Source: Pseudodesulfovibrio senegalensis
GTDB taxonomy: Bacteria > Desulfobacterota > Desulfovibrionia > Desulfovibrionales > Desulfovibrionaceae
Direction of reading: 5' to 3'
DNA: 64,000 nucleotides
NCBI RefSeq assembly: GCF_008830225.1
Contig: NZ_WAIE01000001.1
Span: 310,001 to 374,000 of the forward strand
This document shows, one piece after another, positions 10,343 through 19,343 of the stretch. The stretch's first letter is position 1. Each line of letters begins with the position of its first letter. Below the pieces are notes generated by a model that ran no database searches, was not told the DNA's origin, and was given only the letters and a program-made list of their open reading frames with translations. The translations under genes were made by a program, and so were the position numbers.

Positions 10343-10615
10343 ATGAGCAACAGCCACCGTTTTTTCTGCAACAGGGATTGCAAGTATTTTCCCTGCCACA
10401 AGGGCGTTGACCCGGAAGAATTCAACTGTCTTTTCTGTTTTTGTCCGTTGTATTTTCTGGAGGATTGCGGTGGCAACCCGGGCAGGACCAGCGAGGGCAT
10501 CAAGGATTGCACGGGATGCACGGTGCCCCATTCGCCGGGCGGCTACGAGCACGTCATGGCCCGGTTGCGCAGGGAGTTCGACCGCCTGCGGGAGCAGGGA
10601 AAAGAGGCCGGATGA
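10343..10615 (+). CDS. Cysteine-rich small domain protein
   Basis: About 90 residues with eight cysteines in a pattern typical of the Cys_rich_small family (PF04071): CNRDCKYFPCHKG, then CLFCFCPLY, then CTGCTVPHSPGGYE. The clustered cysteines suggest metal binding, probably zinc or an Fe-S cluster. Relatives are often found near cobalamin genes in anaerobes and archaea, which fits cobM 1 kb upstream, but no reaction is known. It converges with the minus-strand gene at 10623, leaving only seven bases and no room for a terminator. An ATG three codons upstream (10334) is possible. Confidence 0.78.
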   Translation: MSNSHRFFCNRDCKYFPCHKGVDPEEFNCLFCFCPLYFLEDCGGNPGRTSEGIKDCTGCTVPHSPGGYEHVMARLRREFDRLREQGKEAG

Positions 10616-10622
10616 CGGTTGA

Positions 10623-11045
10623 TCAGCCGAAGTGTTTGGCCAGATAGGTGTCGATTTCCCGGGTCAGCTGTTTCTGTTCGCGTTCGGCAAGACGCACGCG
10701 TTCTTCCTCGTCCAGCGTATCGTCCTGAAAACGGGCCAGATTCACGAAGCACCGGCGCACGCGGGCGAGTTCTTCGTATTGGCTGTTGCGGTTGAAGCAG
10801 TAGGCCATGACCTTGGCCGCGCTCTTGACGCGTTCCTTGTCGCAGGGCAGCACGTGGATGCCGCGCAGGGAGTCCGAATCGTCCTCTACCAGCGGCAGGA
10901 CCCGCAGGATGATGTCCTTGGACGCCTTGACGGTCTCCGGGTTCACGCGCATGACCGTCCGCTTGTTGGTTTTGTTCATGATCGTGCGGATGATGAGCAA
11001 CACGCCCATGAGTGCAAACAATGCGATCCAGATATCGTATTCCAT
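10623..11045 (-). CDS. Hypothetical membrane-anchored protein
   Basis: A 140-residue protein with one N-terminal membrane span (about residues 5-22, IWIALFALMGVLLII), followed by a basic stretch and a highly charged helical cytoplasmic domain rich in Glu and Arg. I recognise no family. It lies 42 bases downstream of the HD-GYP gene on the same strand and is probably the last gene of that operon. Confidence 0.65.
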   Translation of the reverse strand: MEYDIWIALFALMGVLLIIRTIMNKTNKRTVMRVNPETVKASKDIILRVLPLVEDDSDSLRGIHVLPCDKERVKSAAKVMAYCFNRNSQYEELARVRRCFVNLARFQDDTLDEEERVRLAEREQKQLTREIDTYLAKHFG

Positions 11046-11087
11046 GGATGAGTCGTCCTTTTTTCGTGTCGTGCAGGCGGGACCGGT

Positions 11088-12326
11088 TCAGTCCATGCCT
11101 TCCAGCGGGGGCCGTTCCTCGCGTGAATGAAAATAGGGGCGCAGGTTGATCTGGTACTGCGCCGGGTCGGCACAATCAACTATCTTCAGTGCGCTGCCGT
11201 TGTCCGGAACGGCCAGATCCACCAGCTTTGCCGGAATCGGGCTCAGATCCTCGTCCAGAATGACCTTGATCTTGGGGAGCAGGGGCTTTTCCGGGTTGCT
11301 TTCAAAGACCACGCCGTAATTGCCTGTGCTCAGCCGCACCAAACTGCCGGACGGGAAGATGCCCAGGCATTTGATGAACAGCTGTACCTCCCGGGCGCTG
11401 AAATCCTGGTCGCGCATGCCGTACATGATGGCCAGCGCCTTGTTGGGCAGAATGGCGTTCTTGTAGGAACGGTCGCTGGTCAGGGCGTCGTATACGTCGG
11501 CCATGCTCAGTATGCGTCCGAATACGCTGATGTCGTCTTTGGAAAGGCCGTGCGGATAGCCGGAACCGTTGAATTTTTCGTGGTGCTCCTCCACGGCGCG
11601 CAACACGGCCGGCGGCATTTCCCTGGCTTTTTTCAGGATGTTCAGCCCGTAGACCGGATGCTTCTTGATTTCCTCGAATTCGCTGCGGGTCAGTCGACCC
11701 CGCTTGTTGATGATCCTGTTGGAGATGGCGGTCTTGCCCAGATCGTGCAGCATGCCCGCAACGCCCAGCGTGGTCAGTTCCTCGCGTGAAAGTCCGACGT
11801 ATTCCCCGAAAACAACGGCGATGGCCGCCACGTTGATGCTGTGGGAATAGGTATAGGAGTCATAGCGTGAGAGCTTGGACAGGCAGACGATGGTGTCGGC
11901 GTTCTGGATGGCGGATTCGATGACCCCGTCCAGGGCTTCGGCCGAGGAACGGTAGTCCACCTGCCGTCCCATTTTCACATCCGTGATGATCCGCTTGGTC
12001 TGGTCAAGGGCCTTGGCATATGCCTTGCGCGCTTTTTCAATGGTTTTGACAAAAGGGGCACGGGGCTTGCGTTTGAGGTGCTCCTCGCGGGTGCGCAGCA
12101 GCTTTTCAAGCCGCTCTTCGTCGGAAAGCCGGGCGTTCTCCGGGGCCGGGGCAAGCCTGATGAAGGCCTGCAGGAAACCCTTGGCGCGAATGCGTCGAAC
12201 CTCGGCCTCATCCTTGATGATGCCGGGTTTGGTGTACAGGTACGGAAGTTGTTGCCATACGTCTGCGCTGAGCTGAACGACTTCCATTCCCGGTGCGAGT
12301 TCGTCCACGGAGATCTTTTTTATCAT
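11088..12326 (-). CDS. HD-GYP domain c-di-GMP phosphodiesterase
   Basis: A 412-residue protein. Residues 1 to about 130 match the DUF3391-type N-terminal region that precedes many HD-GYP domains. The HD-GYP domain runs from about 155 to 330, with GMLHDLGK carrying the HD pair at 194-195 and HHEKFNGSGYPHG (248-260) carrying the GYP. Such proteins hydrolyse cyclic di-GMP to GMP or pGpG; the signature residues look intact. There is no membrane span or receiver domain. It lies 20 bases downstream of a PilZ gene, pairing a c-di-GMP-degrading enzyme with a c-di-GMP receptor. Confidence 0.92.
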   Translation of the reverse strand: MIKKISVDELAPGMEVVQLSADVWQQLPYLYTKPGIIKDEAEVRRIRAKGFLQAFIRLAPAPENARLSDEERLEKLLRTREEHLKRKPRAPFVKTIEKARKAYAKALDQTKRIITDVKMGRQVDYRSSAEALDGVIESAIQNADTIVCLSKLSRYDSYTYSHSINVAAIAVVFGEYVGLSREELTTLGVAGMLHDLGKTAISNRIINKRGRLTRSEFEEIKKHPVYGLNILKKAREMPPAVLRAVEEHHEKFNGSGYPHGLSKDDISVFGRILSMADVYDALTSDRSYKNAILPNKALAIMYGMRDQDFSAREVQLFIKCLGIFPSGSLVRLSTGNYGVVFESNPEKPLLPKIKVILDEDLSPIPAKLVDLAVPDNGSALKIVDCADPAQYQINLRPYFHSREERPPLEGMD

Positions 12327-12346
12327 CCCGAGTCCCTGTCCGGCGG

Positions 12347-13048
12347 CTATTGGCTGAGCCGCTCGATCTTTTCCACGTACCTGACGAGCAGTTCCCTTTC
12401 TTCTTCGTTTATGTCCAGAAACATGGAACCGAAACGGAGGGTTCCCTTTTCCTTGGAAACGTTTTTCACGGCAATGGGCAGCTTGAGCGTGCCGAGATTG
12501 CCCAGTTGCATGGCCACGAGCATGTCCTGGCCCACGTCGATGGTGTTAAGCGGGTCGCGCGCGTTCACGGACGCGGCCACCATGCAGCCCGTTTCGCTGA
12601 CGTTGAGGATGAGGCAATCATAGCCCTTGCCTTCCATGGTGTATACGGTTCCGTCGATGCTGCAGTTGAAGCGCGAGGCCTGGCGCAGGTCCAGCTTTTC
12701 TATGCTGTCCGGATAGACGAAGAAAATGAGCGGAGCGGGCCGTGTGATGTGGTTGAGGATGTTGGACCGGAAGCCGTAAACAGTGCCTTCGTGCAGGTAT
12801 TTGATGACGATTTCATCCCGGTAGGACAGGCCGGCGCGCACGGATTGGGGCAGCCGGACGTTGGCCACGATGTATTCGTAGGGATCGAACCCCACGATGG
12901 TTCCCCGAAACCCGCCGGAACGACCCGGAAGCATGACCACGAGGTCGTTTCCGAGAGCGAGTTCGAGGTTCACGCCGGCCATCTTGGACACTTTCTTGTC
13001 CGAGGACTTGACTGACTGCGTTTGTTCTATTTTTTGCGCAGTTTGCAC
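12347..13048 (-). CDS. YcgR-like flagellar-brake / PilZ domain protein
   Basis: The N-terminal half (GNDLVVMLPGRSGGFRG onward) resembles the YcgR N-terminal domain. The C-terminal half is PilZ with both c-di-GMP-binding signatures: RxxxR in RQASRF and NxSxxG in NVSETG. Such proteins bind c-di-GMP and modulate the flagellar motor or other targets. The start is uncertain: GTG at 13048 has a purine-rich AGGGATGGGGA upstream, but the frame is open to a TTG at 13144, with a GTG at 13087 in between. The gene probably leads the operon with the HD-GYP gene. Confidence 0.88.
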   Translation of the reverse strand: MQTAQKIEQTQSVKSSDKKVSKMAGVNLELALGNDLVVMLPGRSGGFRGTIVGFDPYEYIVANVRLPQSVRAGLSYRDEIVIKYLHEGTVYGFRSNILNHITRPAPLIFFVYPDSIEKLDLRQASRFNCSIDGTVYTMEGKGYDCLILNVSETGCMVAASVNARDPLNTIDVGQDMLVAMQLGNLGTLKLPIAVKNVSKEKGTLRFGSMFLDINEEERELLVRYVEKIERLSQ

Positions 13049-13174
13049 GATTTCCCCATCCCTGTCTTTTCCTTTTGTCAGATGCACTCCCCCTTGAGCA
13101 CGGAAAAAGACGATTGAATACAGACCCCGTATATCTGAAATCAATCGCCTGCAAAATGATTATTTTTCCTGATG

Positions 13175-13726
13175 CTAGAAAACCACGGCCTCGAACCAGA
13201 ACAGGGTGGAACCGACCTTGTTCCATGCGTCCGCGGCAAGGCCTGCCTTGGCGCACGTCTGGGCGAGGAAGGTCTCAGAATTCCAGCCGTTTTCCGTGGC
13301 CACCTGCGGCAGAAGGAGGCCGCTCTTGTTTCCGCGTGAAACAATCAGGCCGTGCACGCCCACCTGAATTTGGTGCGGGGAATGGCATTCCTGAATCGGG
13401 CCGAGGATGGAGATTTCCACTTCGACCTTATCCAGTTCCTCCCGGGTCAGGGCCGGGAAACGCGGATCGTGAAAGGCCGCTGCGCGCGCCATTTCCCATA
13501 TGGTGGTGAAGAGCTGGCCCGTGCCCTGCACATTGCCGATGCAGCCCCGGAGGTGGCCGTCGATCTTGAGGGTCACGAATGCGCCCAGTGTCCGCTTGAG
13601 CACTTCGGATTTTGGTGCTTCCGGCAATTCGTCGCGGCCATCGAACTGGTCGGCGATGGACTTTGTGACCAGTTCCTTGAGATATTTCTTTTCGTCGTCA
13701 TTCAGAAAAAGATGGAAATCAGGCAT
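13175..13726 (-). CDS. amrA: AmmeMemoRadiSam system protein A (AMMECR1 domain)
   Basis: A 183-residue AMMECR1-domain protein: LGAFVTLKIDGHLRGCIG is the family's most conserved segment, and DPRFPALTREEL follows. In many bacteria it is encoded beside a Memo homologue and a radical SAM enzyme, but neither partner is next to it here. The molecular function is unknown. The ATG at 13726 follows GGAGGG. The gene starts inside the 3' end of the MFS gene (8-base overlap), indicating translational coupling. Confidence 0.9.
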   Translation of the reverse strand: MPDFHLFLNDDEKKYLKELVTKSIADQFDGRDELPEAPKSEVLKRTLGAFVTLKIDGHLRGCIGNVQGTGQLFTTIWEMARAAAFHDPRFPALTREELDKVEVEISILGPIQECHSPHQIQVGVHGLIVSRGNKSGLLLPQVATENGWNSETFLAQTCAKAGLAADAWNKVGSTLFWFEAVVF

Positions 13727-15014
13727 TGTCGTCCCTCCCTGGAACGGTTTGGTGTGTGTTTTTTGCCCGGGGCACCATGGCCATGAGCGCAAATCCGGCA
13801 ACAAAGAGCGCAATGACCGCGGCCATGCCCACGCGTTGACTGCCGGAGGCCAGTGTGAGCCATCCCACGAGCAGCGGGCCGGCAAAGCTGGTCAGTTTGC
13901 CGGAGAGCGCAAACAGCCCGAACATTTGGGTGCGCAGCCCGGGCGGGGCCGCATGGGCCAGCCACGTGCGGCTGGATGCCTGCACCGGGCCTACGAATAT
14001 ACCGAGTAACAGACCGAAAATCCAGAACATCAATTTGGTCTGCACCGTGAGCATGGCCAGGCCGCAGCCGATCAGGCCCAGAAGCGCCCCCGTGATCACG
14101 GTTTTGGGGCCGGACGTGTCGTCCAGCCATGCGAAAAACGCCGCGCCCAGCCCGGCTGTCACGTTCAGGCCGATGCCGAAAAGGATGACCTCGCTGGCAG
14201 GCATGCCGAAGGTCCCGGCCGCATAGATGCCCCCGAAGGCGAACATGGTTGTCAGTCCGTCATTGTAAAACATGCGCGCCAGCAGGAAAAGTGCAATATG
14301 CCTGTATTCCCGGATCCGGACCAATGAAGAGCGCAATTGGCGCAGGGCATTGCCCACGGCCTGACGCGGACTGCGTCCGGTATATGGCGTGTCCGGCGTT
14401 TTCAGGAACAGGGGCAGGCTGAACCCCAGATACCAGAGCGCGGAAAGCAGCATGGTGGCCCGCACGTGCTCGGCGTTGGTTCTGGGCAGGCTTATGAACG
14501 CATTTTTGTCCACAAAGCCATACAGGGCCAGCACGAGGCAGACCAGCCCGCCCGCATAGCCCATGCCCCAGCCCCAGCCGGACCAGCGGCCCATGCGCGA
14601 ACGTTCGGTCAGGTCCGGGAGCATGGCGTTGTAAAAGATGTTGGCGTACTCCGAGCCGATGGTGCCCACGCAGACCAGTACCATTGCCGGGAGCACGTAT
14701 TCCTGCGCCGGACGCACGAACCAGAGCAGGGCCGTGGCCGAGACGCAGAGCAGGGTGAACGCGCCGATCCACGGTTTCCGGCGGCCCGAGGAATCGGCCA
14801 GCGCGCCCAACAGCGGCCCGCCAACGCCGATGAACAGCCCGGCGATGCCCATGGTATTGCCCCACAGGGCCGTGCCTGTGGCCTGATCCGCTGCCACCGA
14901 GCGCGTGAAATAGGCTGCGAACACGAAGGTCTGCACCAGTGTGCAGAAGCCGGCGTTGGCCCAATCGTACATGGCCCAGGCCCACAGGCCGCGTTCGTGT
15001 TTTCGAGCGTGCAT
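13719..15014 (-). CDS. MFS transporter, UMF1/Atg22-like family
   Basis: A 431-residue inner-membrane protein with about twelve hydrophobic segments. The N-terminal WAMYDWANAGFCTLVQTFVFAAYF is typical of the UMF1 branch of the major facilitator superfamily, which includes fungal Atg22 vacuolar effluxers; the MFS loop motif appears as GALADSSGRRKPW. The substrate is unknown; yeast Atg22 exports amino acids. The ATG at 15014 is preferred to one nine codons upstream because family alignments begin near the conserved DWAN. It is divergent from cobL and overlaps the AMMECR1 gene. Confidence 0.88.
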   Translation of the reverse strand: MHARKHERGLWAWAMYDWANAGFCTLVQTFVFAAYFTRSVAADQATGTALWGNTMGIAGLFIGVGGPLLGALADSSGRRKPWIGAFTLLCVSATALLWFVRPAQEYVLPAMVLVCVGTIGSEYANIFYNAMLPDLTERSRMGRWSGWGWGMGYAGGLVCLVLALYGFVDKNAFISLPRTNAEHVRATMLLSALWYLGFSLPLFLKTPDTPYTGRSPRQAVGNALRQLRSSLVRIREYRHIALFLLARMFYNDGLTTMFAFGGIYAAGTFGMPASEVILFGIGLNVTAGLGAAFFAWLDDTSGPKTVITGALLGLIGCGLAMLTVQTKLMFWIFGLLLGIFVGPVQASSRTWLAHAAPPGLRTQMFGLFALSGKLTSFAGPLLVGWLTLASGSQRVGMAAVIALFVAGFALMAMVPRAKNTHQTVPGRDDNA

Positions 15015-15112
15015 CGTGCATATGTGACCCGCCCGGCGCACAAAGGCAAGGTTGCGAGTGCCTTGAGCCGGAATTTACTTCCATACCGGGCCGTAACATT
15101 GTAGAACAACGC

Positions 15113-16354
15113 ATGTTCTTCAAGGAACCCGTATTGGTGCTGGGCCTGCGCCCCGGCGATTTGTCCCTTGTGCCCGAGGCTCGCGACATGCTGTCGTCCG
15201 CCGCTTTGGTGGTGGGCGGGCGCAGGTTGCTGGACGCCTGTCCGCATGTGTGGTGCCCGGAGGCCGAGCGGCTGGCCGTAACCTCGCCGCTTTCCGCGGT
15301 GCTGGAAACCGTGCGCTCTGTGGCGGAATCCGGCAGGCGCGTGGTGGTGCTGGCGGACGGTGATCCGCTGTTTTTCGGCATAGGCAAGGCTCTTGCCCGC
15401 GAGTTGGGGCGCGAGAATCTGCGCGTTTTGCCCTCGCTGACCACCGTGCAGCTGGCCGCGGCTCGGCTCGGCGTGAGCTGGGAGCGGACCGCCTTTGTTT
15501 CCCTGCACGGGCGCAGCGACTACACGCCGCTTTTTGCCGCGTTGGTGCATTCGGACACCATTGCCGTGTTCACGGATCACGACAACGGACCGGCCGAAGT
15601 GGCCCGGGCCATGCTGGAGCGTGGCGCGGACGGCTTTCTCATGACCGTGCTCGAGGATATCGGCACCGAACAGGAACAGGTGCGTCAACTCGGGCTTCAG
15701 GAAACATGGGGCATGGAATTTTCGGCCCTGAATATCGTTTTTCTGGAGCGGGAGTATCCGCCGGAATTGACGCTGCATCTCGGGATTCCCGATCATTTTT
15801 ATCTGCACCAGCGTGGGCTGATTACCAAATTGCCCGTGCGCGCGGCCGGGCTTTCCCTGCTGGGCGTGGAGCCGTGCTCGGTGGTCTGGGATCTCGGTGC
15901 CGGGTGCGGGTCCGTGGCCATCGAGGCTTCGCATCTGGCGCGTACCGGGCATGTGTATGCCGTGGAGCGCGACAAGACCCGCGCGGCCATGATTCGCGAG
16001 AACCAGCGCCGCACCGGGGCGTGGATGGTGGAGGTGGTGCATGGAACCATGCCCGATTGCCTTGCGCCGTTGCCCGATCCGGACCGGATTTTCATCGGCG
16101 GCGGGCTTGGCGGCGAGTCCAATCAGGGTGCGGGCCTGTTGCAGACCGCTTGCGACCGTCTCAAGTCCGGGGGGCGCATGGTGCTGCACTGCATCCTGCT
16201 GGACACCCTGCTGGAGGCGCGTGCGTCCATGGAAAAGCAGGGCTGGCAGTTCGGGGTCACCCAGCTGCAGGCCAATGCCTCGGATCGGCTGGCCGGAGAT
16301 TTGCGTTTCAAGGCGCAGAATCCGGTATTTATTCTTTGGGCAAAGAAGCCGTGA
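15113..16354 (+). CDS. cobL: Precorrin-6Y C5,15-methyltransferase (decarboxylating), CbiE/CbiT fusion
   Basis: A 413-residue bifunctional corrin enzyme. The N-terminal half (CbiE type, ~1-210) has VLGLRPGDLSLVP and ADGDPLFFGIGKAL and methylates C5. The C-terminal half (CbiT type, ~215-413) has the Rossmann SAM motif WDLGAGCGSVAIEAS, preceded by HFYLHQRGLITKLPVRA, and performs C15 methylation with C12 decarboxylation. The ATG at 15113 is chosen by homology because the Shine-Dalgarno is weak. It stands alone, divergent from the MFS gene and far from cobM and cbiD. Confidence 0.95.
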   Translation: MFFKEPVLVLGLRPGDLSLVPEARDMLSSAALVVGGRRLLDACPHVWCPEAERLAVTSPLSAVLETVRSVAESGRRVVVLADGDPLFFGIGKALARELGRENLRVLPSLTTVQLAAARLGVSWERTAFVSLHGRSDYTPLFAALVHSDTIAVFTDHDNGPAEVARAMLERGADGFLMTVLEDIGTEQEQVRQLGLQETWGMEFSALNIVFLEREYPPELTLHLGIPDHFYLHQRGLITKLPVRAAGLSLLGVEPCSVVWDLGAGCGSVAIEASHLARTGHVYAVERDKTRAAMIRENQRRTGAWMVEVVHGTMPDCLAPLPDPDRIFIGGGLGGESNQGAGLLQTACDRLKSGGRMVLHCILLDTLLEARASMEKQGWQFGVTQLQANASDRLAGDLRFKAQNPVFILWAKKP

Positions 16355-16500
16355 GCGCGTTTTTTTGGGTTTTCTGCCGCATGTGCCGGATGAATCCGGG
16401 GGCAGGGGAATCCGTTTTGATCCTGCCTTGCCTTGCCAGATGCGCCGTGGCCGGGTAGTCTGCCCGGACGTTTCATTTCCAAATCAGGAGAACCATTTTT

Positions 16501-17493
16501 ATGAAGATAGCAGTGCTTGGCGCAGGGGCCTGGGGTACCGCCCTTGCAAGCATGCTGGCCGGGGCTGGTCGCGACACCGTGTTGTGGGCGCGCGAGCCCG
16601 AGGTTGTCGACGATATCCGCACAAGCGGTGAAAACAGAACGTTTTTGCCGGGTGTTGCCCTGAGCGACGCACTGGCCGTGACCAGCGATCCGCAGGAAGC
16701 CTTTGCCGGAGCCGGTGTTTTTCTGGTGGTCATTCCCAGCCAGTTTCTGCGGGCCTCGCTTGCGGGCTTTCGCGAACTGATGGGCGAGAATCCGGTGGTG
16801 GTCTGCGCCAGCAAGGGCATCGAGCTGGACACGCTTTCGCCCATGTCCGTGGTTGTGGAGGATGCCTTGCGCGGGGCCGGTCCGCGGTACGCGGTGCTTT
16901 CCGGGCCTTCGTTCGCGGCGGAGGTGGCACGTTCCATGCCCACGTCCGTGTCGCTGGGCTGCGCGGACCCGGAGCTTGGCCGCGAACTGCGCGAGCTGTT
17001 TTCCAATTCGTTTTTCCGCGTGTATTCCACCACGGATTACCGGGGCGTGGAGCTGGGCGGGGCCATGAAGAACGTCATGGCCATTGCCACGGGCATTGCG
17101 GACGGGCTGGAGTTCGGCCTTGATGCGCGCGCCGCGCTCATCACGCGCGGGCTGGCCGAAATGAGCCGCCTTGGACAGGCCATGGGCGCGGACGCCAAGA
17201 CGTTCATGGGTCTTTCCGGCATGGGCGACCTTGTGCTGACCTGCACGGGCGACCTTTCGCGCAACCGTCAGGTTGGCCTCAAGCTGGGGCGCGGCATGAG
17301 CCTCGAGGCCATCACCGGCGAGATGAAGGCCGTGGCCGAGGGCGTGAAGACCACCAAGTCCCTGTATGACCTTTCCCGCGCCAAGGGCGTGGAGCTGCCC
17401 ATCACCGAGCAGGTCTATAAAATCATTTACGAAGGCAAGGAACCGGGACAGGCTGTAAAGGAACTCATGGGCAGGGAGTTGAAGGAAGAATGA
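16501..17493 (+). CDS. gpsA: Glycerol-3-phosphate dehydrogenase [NAD(P)+]
   Basis: Reduces dihydroxyacetone phosphate to sn-glycerol-3-phosphate for phospholipid synthesis. It has the usual length (330 residues). The nucleotide-binding GxGxxG is GAGAWGTALASML at residues 7-19, and LGGAMKNVMAIATGIADG contains the catalytic lysine. KTFMGLSGMGDLVLTCTG is the other diagnostic block. AGGAG lies ten bases before the ATG. The TGA overlaps the ATG of the following lipoprotein gene (ATGA), so the two are coupled. Confidence 0.97.
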   Translation: MKIAVLGAGAWGTALASMLAGAGRDTVLWAREPEVVDDIRTSGENRTFLPGVALSDALAVTSDPQEAFAGAGVFLVVIPSQFLRASLAGFRELMGENPVVVCASKGIELDTLSPMSVVVEDALRGAGPRYAVLSGPSFAAEVARSMPTSVSLGCADPELGRELRELFSNSFFRVYSTTDYRGVELGGAMKNVMAIATGIADGLEFGLDARAALITRGLAEMSRLGQAMGADAKTFMGLSGMGDLVLTCTGDLSRNRQVGLKLGRGMSLEAITGEMKAVAEGVKTTKSLYDLSRAKGVELPITEQVYKIIYEGKEPGQAVKELMGRELKEE

Positions 17494-17759
17494 AGGAAAG
17501 GATGATCCGAAACACGTTTTTCATTCCGGCCGCATTGCTGGTCATGTTGCTTTTGGGCGCGTGCCGTACAACGGATTGGGTCAACCCGAACGTTGCGGAC
17601 CCGCACAAGCAGGATGAACTTTTCGAGGAACATTCGGCCCAGTGCCGGCAGGAGGTGGACAACACCTTCGCCGATGATCCCGGCAATGAAACCGCCCGGG
17701 CCGATCTGTTTGAAAAGTGCATGAAGGCAAAGGGATGGGAAGAACAGGATTGGTGGTAG
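17490..17759 (+). CDS. Small hypothetical lipoprotein
   Basis: An 89-residue protein with a lipoprotein signal: MKERMIRN, the hydrophobic stretch FFIPAALLVMLLL, then the lipobox LGAC (Cys25). The mature part is about 65 residues, acidic, with two cysteines and the C-terminus KGWEEQDWW. The function is unknown. It overlaps gpsA by four bases and is followed six bases later by the SDR gene, so it is the middle gene of a three-gene unit. Confidence 0.75.
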   Translation: MKERMIRNTFFIPAALLVMLLLGACRTTDWVNPNVADPHKQDELFEEHSAQCRQEVDNTFADDPGNETARADLFEKCMKAKGWEEQDWW

Positions 17760-17765
17760 GTTGAC

Positions 17766-19274
17766 ATGAAGCACGGCAAACGGGTTCTGGTTCTCGGTTC
17801 CACCGGTTATGTGGGCGGCCGCCTTGTGCCGTTGCTTCTGGAAAAGGGATTTCGCGTTCGTGCGGCCGGCCGGTCCGTGGACAAGATCATGGCCCGGCCG
17901 TGGGGCAGCCACCCCGCGCTTGAGCCCGTTCAGGCGGACATGTTCGATCCATCCTCGCTCATGCGTGCCGTGCAGGGCTGTGACACTGCCTTTTATCTCG
18001 TCCATTCCATGACCAAGCGGCATGGCGATTTTTCCGACATGGACCGCAAGGCCGCCTACAACATGGTGGAAGCCGCCAACGAGATGGGGCTTCGCCGCAT
18101 CATCTATCTCAGCGGCCTTGGCGAGGATCAGGAAGGAAAACCCCTGAGCAAGCATCTGCAGTCCCGCGCCGAAGTCGGGCGCATTCTTGCGCTGGGGCAG
18201 GCCGAGTGCACCACACTGCGTGCGGCCATGGTGCTCGGCTCGGGCAGCGCTTCCTTCGAGATTTTGCGCTACCTGTGCGACCGCCTGCCCGTGATGCTGA
18301 CCCCGCGCTGGGTCAACACCCTGTGCCAGCCCATCTCCATCCGCAATGTTCTCGGCTATCTGGAAGGGTGCCTCGAAAACGAGGATACCGCAGGCCAGAC
18401 ACTGGACATCGGCGGTCCGGACGTTTTGACCTATGCCGAGCTTTTTTCCCTGTATGCCGAGGAAGCGGGTGTGCGCAAACCCAAGCTCATAGCCGTTCCC
18501 TTTGTTTCGCCGCGCCTGTCTTCCTATTGGGTCAACCTGATCACCCCGGTTCCCGTGGGGCTGGTGCGGCCGCTGGTGGACGGGTTGCGCAACGAGGTGG
18601 TGTGCAGAGACGAGCGCATTCGCGAGATGGTCCCGCAGGAACTGGTTTCCTGCCGTGTGGCCATACGCCGCGCCCTGCAGAAGACCGAGCATATGGCCGT
18701 GGATTCAAATTGTTTTGACGTGGGCGATGCCTGCATTCCCGAGTGGGCGGCGCGCCACGACGCGCCCTATGCCGGGGGCACGGTCAAGAAGATATGTTTT
18801 GCGGCCCGCTTTCAGGGGGACGTGAGCCATGTGTGGAAGACCGTGGAGCGCATCGGCGGGGAGCACGGCTGGTATTACGGCGACCCTCTCTGGCGGCTGC
18901 GCGGCTGGCTGGACCGTCTCATGGCCGGGCCGGGAACTTCGCGGGGCCGCCGCGATCCCGAAAAAACGCGGGTGGGCGATGCTCTTGATTTCTGGCGCGT
19001 GGTGGATGTGGATGAGAACCGCCGCCTGCTGTTGCGCGCGGAAATGCGTCTGCCGGGCGAGGCCGTGCTGGAATTCCGTCTTACACCCGAGTGGGAAAAC
19101 ATGGTGGAACTGCGCATGGAGGCCAGCTTCATGCCGCGCGGCCTGTTCGGGTTGGCTTACTGGTACGGCCTGTATCCCTTGCACATGGTGCTGTTCACCA
19201 ACATGATCGAAAACATCGTCTCCGCAGCGGGCGTGTTCCTTTATGAACATCCCAAGCGGGTTCCGCCGCTGTAG
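17766..19274 (+). CDS. SDR-family NAD(P)-binding protein with C-terminal DUF2867 domain
   Basis: A 502-residue protein. Residues 1 to about 290 form an atypical short-chain dehydrogenase domain: VLVLGSTGYVGGRLVPLL is the NAD(P)-binding GxxGxxG, with AFYLVHSM and RIIYLSGLG further on. The C-terminal ~200 residues match DUF2867, a domain often fused to such SDRs, containing WKTVERIGGEHGWYYGDPLW. The catalytic substrate is unknown; the SDR half resembles NAD(P)H-binding epimerase- and reductase-like proteins. No signal peptide is visible. A weak hairpin with an ATTTTT tail follows. Confidence 0.85.
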   Translation: MKHGKRVLVLGSTGYVGGRLVPLLLEKGFRVRAAGRSVDKIMARPWGSHPALEPVQADMFDPSSLMRAVQGCDTAFYLVHSMTKRHGDFSDMDRKAAYNMVEAANEMGLRRIIYLSGLGEDQEGKPLSKHLQSRAEVGRILALGQAECTTLRAAMVLGSGSASFEILRYLCDRLPVMLTPRWVNTLCQPISIRNVLGYLEGCLENEDTAGQTLDIGGPDVLTYAELFSLYAEEAGVRKPKLIAVPFVSPRLSSYWVNLITPVPVGLVRPLVDGLRNEVVCRDERIREMVPQELVSCRVAIRRALQKTEHMAVDSNCFDVGDACIPEWAARHDAPYAGGTVKKICFAARFQGDVSHVWKTVERIGGEHGWYYGDPLWRLRGWLDRLMAGPGTSRGRRDPEKTRVGDALDFWRVVDVDENRRLLLRAEMRLPGEAVLEFRLTPEWENMVELRMEASFMPRGLFGLAYWYGLYPLHMVLFTNMIENIVSAAGVFLYEHPKRVPPL

Positions 19275-19282
19275 CCGCCCGC

Positions 19283-19304
19283 ACCGTGAAAAAACGGTAT
19301 TTTT
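19283..19304 (+). terminator. Weak candidate terminator after the SDR gene
   Basis: ACCGT and ACGGT form a short five-base-pair stem around a six-base A-rich loop, followed by ATTTTT. It lies nine bases after the stop and before cbiD. Confidence 0.35.
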
Positions 19305-19343
19305 CCAATACCATGACCAACGTCATTTCCAATCATCACACCC

